Origin: Seminavis robusta
Lineage: Eukaryota; Bacillariophyta; Bacillariophyceae; Naviculales; Naviculaceae
Direction: 5' to 3'
NCBI GenBank assembly: GCA_903772945.1
Contig: CAICTM010000083.1
Location: 62,001 to 126,000 of the forward strand
Length of the DNA: 64,000 nt
Below the pieces are notes generated by a model. The model was not told the DNA's origin. It ran no database searches and was given only the letters and a program-made list of their open reading frames with translations. This document shows, piece by piece, positions 51,087 to 61,979 of this stretch. The first letter of the stretch is position 1. Each line of letters begins with the position of its first letter. The position numbers were made by a program, and so were the translations under genes.

Positions 51087-54000
51087 CTAGTTCATTCGGC
51101 CAATACAATTGGGGGCTCCACAAGTGCATTTAAGACTGCCATCTTCCACAGGAAACTTTGGGCGTAACGTAGAGTGAAAGGGGACAGAGCAACGCATGTA
51201 AGATGCACCGACAACAGATCAGTTGCGAGAAGAAGAGCGAAGACCGATCGATGGTTGAATCAACACAAGCGCTTACCTTGTAATCGTACGTGATTTCATC
51301 ACCAGCGGCGATGTCGCGATTCGCAAACACGGCAATCTTCTTGTCCACTCCAGCGCCCTCGGTATCGACAGTGATTATCTTGGCGTATGCATTCGGCTGG
51401 CAGCAATGGTTCATGAAGCGAGCCATACAGCCAATCATTGTTGCATCCACTACACGATTAAAGTCCAACCGAAACATGTAACAGGATCCTTCCCCAGAAA
51501 TCTCATACGCAGCCTCTCGTTTGTCAGAAATGCAATTCCGAACAATCTCTCCCTGATATTCCACAATCATGTCGTCCTTCTTGACTTCAGCCTTTGTAAA
51601 CAGGCCCCACCCATGAATGTGAGACCGTCGAGCCACCAGGCGATCTTTAATCGGAACTGACTTCATTTTGTTGTATTTGGCCTGATGGCGCTTCTTGTCC
51701 AATTTGTTCTTCTCAGAATCCGTGTTTTTGCGCCGATTGCCCCCGCTGCTGCTGCCACCCACTTCCTCGGAGGTCTCTTCTTCTACGCTACGAACCAGTG
51801 CGCGAGTAATGCGCCCACTGCCACCGCTCCTAGCAACAGCAACACGACCTTCAGTTCTGGCGCAACCACTTGAATTCTCCAACGCCCGTTCAGCAGCCAC
51901 TGCGGCACGCTTTCGTTGCAAGTCCATGATGCTGTCAATGCTCGGTTGCACAAAGCAAAAGCGGTATTTTGGCGACGTGGGTTTCAGAGGAGCCGCCACT
52001 GCTTCAATGCCAGACATGTTCTCCAATCGTTCTCGCACGAGATTCAGCCCATATCCGAAGAATTGAGGACCGTTCAGGGCAAAGAATCGTTTTCGGGATT
52101 TTCGTATCATGGGGAGCTTGGAGAACAGATCGCCATGAGAGAAGTACTCCGCGTTCACCTTTCGCACTCGATCCACCAGCGTCTTGTAGACTTGGGAGGC
52201 AAAGCGACCGCGAATCTTGGAAGATGGAGCATCTCCTGGCGTTATTGTAAACAGGGCTCCTGCGCTGTCGCTGCTAGTGTTCCTCTCGATTTTTAACACA
52301 TAAACTGTTCGTGTCTTGGGAGTAACCATCGACCAAAAGGTTCTTGTGGAGACGAACCCTTCAGGATAAATATAGTCATCCGTATGGAAACCATCCACAT
52401 CGGTGACAATCTTGCCCAGAGCATGAATGACCAAAGAGCCAACGCGAATGCAAAAGTCGTTGTTGTCTCCTGCATCCTTGTCCGCGCCAGATGTCGGTTG
52501 TTTTTGCTTTTCGGGTGCCACAATCAGAGTTTTCATGGCTTCAAAGCTTTCGCGGATAACAGTGCCCCCCGAGTTGTGGTTGTCTCTGTGGTTGACACAA
52601 AACATTTGTTGCTTGGATGTGAAGATGGCCCCGCATGCTTTGGCGCATGGAAAGTGGTAGTTGAACGAACAGTTCGGTTTGTTGCAGCCGACAGTGGCCC
52701 CAGCGCGGCCACATCCAAAGCACTTCAGTTGGGCCCCGCGTGATCTCGCCTTTTCCATCGCGTTGACAAGACCGCCGCGAGGTGATTCCCATACTTCGCT
52801 GCTCCACATGGCACAAGACGCATGGACCCAAAGACCTTCCGACATGGGTAAAAGGCGGCCGAGGCGAGCGAATTTGGGGGCTGTTTCAGAACTGAGAGTT
52901 TCTAGCTGGGCCTTCTCTGGGGTGCTGGATCCTGCCTCTTTAGAAACTGCAGCTGTGGCCTTGTTGGATGTAGCATCCTCCGGTTCCGGAAATCCGGCAT
53001 CGTCGTCACCACACAAATGGCAGAGACAACACTCCCGTGGATCCCTCCAAGCGTTGTCGGTGCTGGACGGATCAACGTGGCGGCCCCAACCGCACAAAGG
53101 AGACGCCACTATATTTTTGCTCTTTTCGACCAGCTGCACCGCTTTGTCCTTTGCCGGGCTAGTTGTTGCCTGCTGTGATACCACCGACCCCCCTTGGTCC
53201 TGATTTCCTCGTACCTTGTCCGGTGGAATCTCGAACACCCCTTGTGTGTGCGGTGCTTTCAAAAGACGCTCGACACGATCAAAACTCTTCAGCTTCTGCC
53301 TCATGTCTACATTCAGTCCATGACAAGCAACAGCCAGGAAAGCCGCGCCTAACTTCGCTGCAAAAACGCAACCCTCGATCTTCTTTGGGGAAAACCCAGA
53401 CACATCCCATTTCGATCGCTTCGCAAGCACCAGAAAGCGAGACGCACGTTCACCTATCCAGTCGGGCAGATCAATAGTCCCTTTCGCAATGCCCTGGACC
53501 ATCTTGCGTGGGTCGCTGCGTGACGACTTGACCAATCCGTAGAATTGAATTGCCTCGTTGACAACGGCAATATACTCATCTCGCCACATCTCTCGCGTTT
53601 GCCAGTCCAGCTGATCCAACAGTTTCCCGTGGAGCTCAAGGGGGGAATAATTGTCGCATTGCAAACTCCCTTGGACAATGGTTTGCCACGCCTGCGCATG
53701 CATATTGCTCTTTTGCGTTGTATCGACTGTGGTATAATCCATTTTGGGGGTTGCCGCGATCTTTATTCCTGCGCAAGCTGGACACTTGTACTTTGCCTGA
53801 CGAAAAAGGGAGAATGCAGTATTAGAACGGGTTCAGGTGCTTTTTGGGCAACAGCAACGTATTTTCCGTGCGACGCACCTTTGCTTTCTGCTGCGCTTTC
53901 ACAGTGCGAGTGGCGAACATTTCTTCTGCCTTTTGTCGTTGCACGAACTCATCGGCTCGTTGGTCGCATCCAACATGAACTCTGGCCTTGCAATCACCAC

Positions 54001-57000
54001 ATTTGATAAAGTCCCCATCGTCCGAGCGGAGCACTTTCTTGCAAACCTGGCAAAACAGCTTGTCGCCCACAATCAGGTTCGCCATCCCATCACAACCACC
54101 ACATCGATAGCACTTCTCAGGGTCTTTCGACCAATACTTGAGACTGATCGTAGATGTAGCGAGACCTTTCTGTTTCGTAGGCCGCTGTGGTTCTGACTTG
54201 TTGTTGCAGACCTTGCAATCAACGCACTGACCACAAATCCACAGCCCGGAAGGAGCCTTGCGGAGGGGTGGATCCAGCAAATCCAGGGAGTAAGCTCGAT
54301 CGCACATTTCGCAAAAGAGCATTCGGAGCTCGTCAAGCGGGACGTCTCCTGAAATCTCGCACACTTTGCAGTTAGGACATCTAATGGGACGATGTGAGCT
54401 TCAAATGTTAGTGCACTCGCGTCAAGCGCAGAAACAAATGAGTCGCGCAAGTCGCTTACCTCCACCCAGCAACAGCATCGGCATCCATACTGTGAATTGG
54501 AACGTTGGCACAAAACGAGTGAAAAGCCTCTCCGCAGTCCACACAGAAAATCATAGTGTCGGCTGCTCCACTGCTTCCGCACGTGAAGCAACAATCCATC
54601 CAAGCGCAAAAGTAGGCATCCACGGGTTTGACTTTCACTTCCTGGAATGGCAGACAGGACGACTCGTCCGGTGGTTTCTGACGAAGTGGGGGCAGCGTTA
54701 CCTTTGCGACTTCCGCCCCAGCAACAAGGTCCTTCTTTTCAGTGGACTTGTCCTCTTGGACACGCTCTTCTTCCTGTTGCCTCGCGGCCTCTGCATCTAG
54801 AAAGTTCTTGTGGATGAGCTCATCATATTTTCCAGATGGAGCAGCCTTGCCCAACATCTTCGGCGAGAACACCACTTTGATCGATTGTTCGAAAAATCTC
54901 TTTGCTTCATTCCAAAAGTCGGTGTAGAATCGATTGAAGGTGACTGCATTGTACACCATGAGAGCAAAGTCTTCTCTCGCCCATGCATAATTCAAGTACT
55001 CCTCGTTCTTGGCTTTTCTCATCATAGTCTGCAAATCCATGGGATGCTTGATGATATCGCGGTAGTTTGGCGCCACTTTCTCCGTCACTGGAACGGCGAA
55101 CAGCATCATAAGATCTTCCCGCTGCAATCGCTCAATAATGTCCACGCAACGTCGGCGACAGCAAACCCTACAGAGAAATTCCTTCGAGTAGATTGGATGT
55201 TTCCCTTCCGACGTCAATTCGTATTCGTCTCTGGAAAGGCCTCCGCAACCAGCATGTACCCACAAATCGCAGGAATCACAAACCAACATGTCTCCTTCGG
55301 TGTATCCCCAGACGTTGTTTTCGGCATGGTACCAAGATGTGTCGACTCGTGCTCCATTCATCAACGTCCCATTGGCAAAGGGTGTGTTTGGGGGCATTCC
55401 TTTGGCATTTGTGGTACTTCCTTCCCCCGCATCCGATGCTTCTTCGTCCTGATCTGCTTTTCGCTTGGCTTTTTTGGTCGGAGGAGCCGGTTCTTCGGGT
55501 GGTCCGACGCCCTCTTCGTCGAGCTGATCCAATACTTTTTGATACTTGACATCATCCCACGAATGAGCACAGTTGGGACAATATTTGTTGGCTTCGTACG
55601 CCTTGACACACATGCAACACAGTTTCAGTGTTTCTCCCTGCGGAAATGACACGGTAGGTGGTATGGGTACCACGGGATGACTTCCAAAGACGATATCCTT
55701 TTGATAGCACCCCAAACACAGAGTGCACCTGGAGCATTTCCAGCCAACCACTTTTCCCTTGCCTTCCTTGATGAGGCGCTGGTAGGTTTCCGTGCTGATA
55801 GGCGGGTCGACACATCCCAAATGATAGGTCCCCTCACACTCGACACACGTGACGGTGTAATTTCCGCTCCATACATCGACACAGGCTTTGCATCCTTCTT
55901 TGAGAACGCCTGCCAATATGGCATCTTGACAAGTCGTCGTTTCGGTTGTTGTCGTATCGCTGGCTTCCGCCGCTGTACTGCTGCTGCTGTCGTCCTTTTT
56001 CTTGCCGGCCTTTTTGGTGGCCATGGGTGTTTTTTCGGTCACTTTGTATTGGAATCCAAATAGAAATGGCACCAGATCCATATCGGTCGGATCGACAACG
56101 ATATCCTTTGCCTTTCTAGATGGCTTGCTATTGTCGTCTTGTGATGGTTGCTGTTGTTTGAGAACGGTCAAGGAGCAATCTTTGGCTTTCAAGTTGATCC
56201 AAGCGGCACTCATTTTATGCTTGAGTTTGTAGGACAATTCAAAGGATACCAACCACTTTTTTTGAAAGGAAGAATATTGTCGTACAACGCCGACGACAGT
56301 AGCTCCATCGGGATAATTGATATCGGAGGAAAATAGTCGGATGCGTTTCCCCACGTACTTGTTGGCATCGGCCATGGCAAATGCTTTTCTTGCGTAGATT
56401 CGTGCCGCTTGATTTTGATAATTCTGCAACTGTACTTCTTCTCGTTGTGTTTGTGCAATGGCCTTGGCATTTCGTTTCTTTTTGGATTTTTCAATGACGG
56501 GATCGGCGACAAGCGAGGAGAATGGTCTTATGCAATCGGGTGCATCTCGTAGCGTGGCAACTTCCGGGGCGCCAATGAAATGCACAAATACATATCCTTC
56601 TCGTGGCATGGCCATGGATGAGTTTCGTCCCTGTGTGAGTTCCATGACCATGGCGGGCCACCATGCGTATCCCTTAACATGTGCCCATACAATGCGTGTT
56701 GCAATTTGGACATCTTCCTGTTGCAATCGTATCCACATGGCGGTAGTTTTCTTTCCGTATTTTCTCTTTTTCTTTTGCTGTTGTTGTTGTTGTTGTTGTT
56801 GTTGCTGCTGCTGTGCATGAATAGTGCAATCTTCAAAGCAGTTTTCTTCGTCAATATCCAATTCGATTTTGTGTTTGTGTGAATACGGACAGTACTGTGT
56901 GATTCTTCCATCTTGTACCGAGGGTCCCGAGAGGAGTCTGACTTTCCATCCAATTTTGTTGGCTTCGGTGGGATCCCAGTGAATAGTGGAGACTTTTTGT

Positions 57001-57575
57001 GTCGTCAGATCCAAGGCAGTTTCTGGATCTGTTTCATATCCGGAAGAAGCCGGTCGATGAGGAGACCACAAATGGCTTTCGGGGACATGATGATCCATGG
57101 AATGGCTGCTAGTAGTAGTATCGTAGGCAGCAGCAGAAGATGCCACAGCTGCGTACTGGTTGTGGTGATTCTCGTCATCCTCTTCGCCATCCTCATTTGG
57201 TTTTCGTTTGGTATATTTTCGTTTGGGTTTGGGTTCTTCGGCAGAGGCAGCAGCAGCAGCAGCTTGAGCTTGTGCCAATTTCTTGCGCTTGCCAGGAGGT
57301 CGTCCAGGTCCTCGTCTCACTTCGGCTTTGGGACCTTGTCGTTCGGAATTGGGAGGTCGTCCAGGACCTCGTTTGCCTCGCCCTCGTCCACCGCGACCAC
57401 CTCGTCCTCGACCTCCTCTGCTGGGGGGTCTTCCAGGACCTCCTCCACGGTGCGCCTTGGGGACAGACGAAGGAGGGGGCATCAATCGACTCGCTTCTGC
57501 AGCGGCAGAGCTGGTAGAACCAGGCGCATCCTGAGCCGACGGTGGGGGTGGCACCACATTGCTATTGTCACTCAT
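51087..57575 (-). CDS. Trithorax-type SET-domain histone methyltransferase (KMT2-like)
   Basis: Four exons on the minus strand: 57575-54460, 54380-53879, 53796-51277 and 51155-51087; 2,068 aa in frame from MSDNSN. In order: three AT-hook cores (GPGRPP) within residues 25-90; a poly-Gln tract near 260; PWWP (IVWAHVKGYAWWPAMVMEL, about 295-350); PHD (about 560-620); PHD (CDSCDLWVHAGCG, about 758-808); bromodomain (APNYRDIIKHPMDLQTMM, about 815-898); further Cys-rich PHD fingers (about 985-1190); extended PHD (about 1455-1608); FYRN (about 1650); FYRC (about 1720); SET with HIHGWGLFTKAEV, FMNHCCQPNAY and GDEITYDYK; and post-SET CTCGAPNCIGRMN in a 69-nt last exon. Nuclear H3K4-type methylation is inferred. 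Without splicing, the SET end and post-SET would be missed. NHCC replaces the usual NHSC. Confidence 0.93.
56776..56818 (-). repeat. CAG/CAA poly-Gln tract
   Basis: A pure run of CAA/CAG codons (about 14 Gln) in the trithorax-type gene, followed by a Lys/Arg patch. Likely length-polymorphic. Confidence 0.8.
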
Positions 57576-58070
57576 TATCACTTCAGTCCTCTTTCCAGTA
57601 CATGCATGGAGTTCACGCAAGTTGTCCTTCTTTTATACCCAAAGTGTTATTGAAGTGTCGCTGAATGCTAAAAGATCGGTTGATGGATTGGGATTGCGGA
57701 TTGTTCCTCTTTAGTTCGCAAAGATGGAGTAAACTTTAACAAAATCAATGCAAATTTACCCCATCGCATACATCAATGGTTTCCAGCTCTGCTGGTTGGT
57801 TCTAGCCGTTGTTTGGCGCCTGCATGCTTGCCATGGATGACGTCTGCCTCCGAAATCTGTTCCAAAGGGAAAGGTGAAGCCAATGACAGAATTTCGATCC
57901 TCAGTCAATCTTGATCAAGACAACAGAAGCGACAGTGCTACTAACTAGCTAGCTAGCTCTGCTCAAGAAAGCAGACCACAACTCCATGGCAATAACCAAC
58001 AAACAGAGAAGTTTGCCTTATCTCTTCCTTCCAGCATTATCAGATTCTATTCTACTCAAGCATCTCTCCC
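57576..58070. promoter_or_regulatory. Divergent promoter between trithorax-type gene and kinase A
   Basis: 495 bp. CTAGCTAGCTAGC at about 57947-57957; no other element recognised. Confidence 0.4.
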
Positions 58071-61000
58071 ATGAAGCGAAAGAACTCGGCTACCTTTCTC
58101 CAAAACAATCAGGATACCACCAATGCTGCTAATACCAATGGCACGTCCAATGGTGGCACCGACACTCTCAGCAATGGCGGCGGATCCATGAAGGAATCTC
58201 ATCTTGCCAGCAGCAATGGCACTGCTTCCCGTCGCAAGAATAATAATACTCAACAAAAGGAGGGATTTCTGTCATTCTTCTCCAAGGACAACCCTGGACA
58301 AATCAAACGAATCGTCTATCCACACCAAAAATCACAGCGCAGAAAACTACTCGATACCCTTTATACCTGGGCCATTGCCATTGTCTGTTTGGGGCTCTCG
58401 GTCATGACCGTGGCGATACACTACATTCTGCTCTCCAAAACAAACAACAGTGTACGCCAACCAACCGTTTTTTCGTTTCGGGACATTCAATTGCCATCAA
58501 ATCACAAAATTCCATCACAACTGAAACAATCCATTCTGCGACCACCAACAACAACACCAAACTCCATACTACCCATTTTACTGGACAGTATCCTACTCAG
58601 CAATACACAAGAAACTTCATTCCAATATCCTCACGTCCAACTCGACAATCAGACCACCGTCACGACGACGGGAATGCAATATCCAGACGAAATGGATGAC
58701 CACGTCTACAGCGACAAAAACTATAGAGATTATGGAGATGTCATGGAGATGAGATTCCTCACACAAGAAGGACAGCAGAGGGCCATTTACAAGGAACCTT
58801 GGGAATCGGAAGGACGTGCCAGAGATCTCAATCAACCCCGCGATGATGATGTAGAAGAATACTGGGCGTTCGATGGTAGGTTTGCGCTCCTGTGGCCCAA
58901 AATCATTCAATCCACCGTACTCATCACAACCGGATTCAATTCAAACTTTGCCTGCATTCACGGTTCCTTGCACTTCAATCTTGATCCATCAGATGGTAAG
59001 AGTGGACGAATAGTCGTTTGTGTTTGTCTCATCTACCAACCAATCAGCCGACCAATGGCTAAAACTTTACTGCCATACATACATACATACATTTATTTAG
59101 ATTGGCTCCGCAATCCCTACGTGGCTTTTGACGATGAAACAATCCACGAACGGCGCAGATGCCGACGCAACAACTGGACCCGAAAGAGTTTCCCAACTGG
59201 CAATATACTGCATGAAATTGATAGAGTCAAAAACATGCCAGCACTCATTGGGTAAGCGCACTCTGCTGGTTCTTGTTTGTATTACTGTACGGTAGTGCAT
59301 GGCAACCTAATGCAACCAACGTGCTTTTCTTGCTACGATACAGGGAGGGCGCCTATCGGGAGGTCTTTTTGGTGGAAAACTACAACCTAGGTAAAGGAGG
59401 AAAGGCAAAGGAGAGGAAAGACATCCCTTTTTGTGTGTTCTTACCGTTGGATCTTGTCTCGGTCGTTGTGACTTGTCAGGAAACGAGGAACACGTTGTCC
59501 TAAAGGTATGTTTCCCCTGGCATTCAATGATCAATCTAACAACCCGGGTTGGCTTCATTTTGACTGACTCTGACTCTATCCTGATGCATTGCACTAACTT
59601 GCTTGTCTGGTTCTGAAGGAGATCCACTTTTCGTAAGTCACTACTCACAGTCCTGGAAGGCCGTTGACATACCAGCCTGTTTTCAAGTCACGAGGTTTTC
59701 TGAAGTCAACGCTGACCGCGTCTTGCTACTTTTGCTAGTCTGGAAATGGGATATGATTGCTTCGAATACGTCCGAGTGGATTCCTTGGTGCGTTTTTCGT
59801 GGGCTCTGTTCGAGGCCAGAACAAAGCGGTATCTCACGCCGATAGCCTGCTTTCATTTCTCTGTCGCTAGGTAACCGAACGAATGACGTCGAACGATCAA
59901 ATCGTCAACATCTATGGCTTTGTCGGCTTGTCAATGATTTGTGAAAGGTTTGCCAATGGAGATATTGAAGACGACGTGGTGGGTTTCGAAGACAGGCACG
60001 AGGGGTTCAAGTACCTCAATGAGCCAGAGCTCAAAGTTTTGAATAATTTCACTGGCAGCGAAAAGCTGAAGCTCGCCCTTTCCATGGTGGAACCGCTGGC
60101 TGCGCTTCACAACTACGAAGGTGGAGTCATTGTTCATGATGATGTTCGTAAGTTACCAGAAAAGAAAGACAATCGAGAGGATGAGATCTGATGATACCCT
60201 TGTTGTGTTAATAGAGCTTTCACAGTTTCTGTGGACGGACGAAACCAAAACAGCGGTGAAGCTCAACGATTTCAACAGAGCGGAAGTGATGTTCTGGGAC
60301 GAAGAGAATCAAGAGTATTGCAGGTACCAGAATGGAAGAGGGCATGGTGATGTAAGATGTTGCCGTCCATGTTCTGTCTGTCGCGGCGGTCTGACTACTC
60401 ATGGCTGAATATACGTTCGATTGTTCTCGAAGTGGCGTTCTCCGGAAGAATACAAAGACGGACCTTTGAATGAGAAGATTGACATCTTTTCTTTGGGTAA
60501 GTGGAACCTCTCAAATCAAATCCACTCTGGAGCATCATTGCAACCCCACATGTCAGCAGGAATCTTACGTTCTCACGTTGATGGATGCAGGGAACAACTT
60601 CTACTCGCTTTTGACAGGATACTATCCCTTTCCAGATGTGGAGGATAACGATTTCATCAAGGTAAGCTGCTTGTCGTGAACACGTTAGCAGGCGACTTCT
60701 TGCGGGCGATTGATTGTGTTCCCCTCGCTGACGAGATTTCTTGGGTTTGCCAGAAACAAATATCCGAGGGTGTAACGGGTGAGATCGACCCGAGGTTTAG
60801 TTCCAGATCTTTTGGAGAGAATAGGTTGATTGATATCATAGAAGAGTGCTATGCGTATGATCCAGATGACCGGCCGAGCATCAATCAGCTACAAAAAATG
60901 CTGGAGCTTGCCATTGCGCAGGATGAGCTTTTGGCTAAAACCAACTACACCGAATGGCACTACGATCCGGATCTGGACAGCGATTCTGAGGAGACCGAGG

Positions 61001-61473
61001 ACGAAGATAGTCACAGCGACTATGACAGCCACAGCGACTATGAGAATTCGGACGAGTCGGACTACGAAGAAGACGAAGAAGAAAGCCACAGTGACCATGA
61101 ATACCCTGAGGATGAAGAACATGATGATGCTACGGAAACAAGTGATCGCGAGCAAGAGGAATGGGCAGAGCATCACGCTGAGTACCATGAAGAAGAAGAA
61201 GGGATACACGAGGAACCATTGGTGGACGAGCAACACGACGAAGACGAGGAACCAGCAGGCGAGCAGACAGAACAGTCTGGTGGAGAAGACAACGACCACG
61301 AGTATGAACACACAGATGAACCGCACACCCAAGACGAGGCAGGTCACGATGCAGATTGGGAAGATCATCACGATTATGAAGCCACAGAAGAACCTCACTG
61401 GGAAGACCACGACACAGACTTTCATGCTACCGAGGATGAAGAATCAGAACTCCAGGAGCAACACGTCGCGTGA
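58071..61473 (+). CDS. Kinase A: membrane-anchored atypical protein kinase
   Basis: Eleven exons proposed: 58071-58875, 59101-59251, 59344-59390, 59480-59505, 59619-59632, 59739-59787, 59871-60147, 60215-60351, 60433-60496, 60591-60661 and 60754-61473. They sum to 2,361 nt in frame, 786 aa. One membrane segment (about 97-122) follows a Ser/Asn-rich cytosolic-like N-terminus. Kinase landmarks: GEGAYREVFLV (Gly loop), HVVLKEI (Lys), YEYVRVD-like helix C, VHDDVQLSQFLW (HDD for HRD, no Asn), KLNDFNRAE (DFN for DFG), WRSPEEYKD (APE). It ends in about 150 residues of Asp/Glu/His-rich repeats. The first intron has an alternative donor at 58996. The middle exons are tiny and less certain. Confidence 0.72.
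60148..60214 (+). other. Intron of kinase A, nearly identical to intron at 63534-63600
   Basis: 67-bp GTAAGT...AATAG intron. It differs from its kinase B counterpart at one position (CCAGAAAAG versus CCAAAAAAG near the 5' end). If retained it encodes RKLP(E/K)KKDNREDEI and then a stop. Confidence 0.9.
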
Positions 61474-61979
61474 TCACTGGTGAAGATGAAACGTATCAGA
61501 TCCATCTAGCTAGGATGGTAATCAGATCTTTGTTGCAATCATCGCGACACGGGAGCCACACGATCTTCCTTCAACGACCTTGCATGCCGAATGGCAGCCT
61601 GCAACTGTGGCTGACAGCACATCATAAAGCAAATGGCTATACCTTCTCATACATGTAACAGGTAGTGAGTTCTATCCGACTAGCTAGCCCTGTCTTTCGG
61701 CCTCGGTACGATGTTGCAGTGGTTTGCATTGGCGTTCATGCTGGTGCGGTCGCAATTGTCAGGAGGCGCATGCCTTCGCTCTAACGGCTTATCTTCGATG
61801 ACATCATATGGCCGCAACGGTCGACCCAAATCTTCCAGCTTATTCGACAACGACCAAGCATTTGTTGCAACCCCAATCCCAAACCATTTTTTACCCTACA
61901 ATACACTATCTAGCTAGCTAGCTATCATTGTTTCCGTATACTGCCAACTTGTGGACAGGGCCCAGAGGCCAATATCAGA
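61474..61979. other. Intergenic between tandem kinases
   Basis: 506 bp. Contains GCTAGCTAGCTAGC at about 61909-61922 and small unsupported ORFs. Confidence 0.5.

Noticed and set aside
58876-58995. Extra coding segment in kinase A between the first exon and WLRNPY
   Set aside because: The frame is open and a second donor exists at 58996, but kinase B splices directly from the equivalent of 58875, so I treat it as intron.
60148-60214. C/D-box snoRNA in the conserved kinase intron
   Set aside because: TGATGA and CTGA strings are present but lie together in the middle rather than near the two ends, and no terminal stem is seen.
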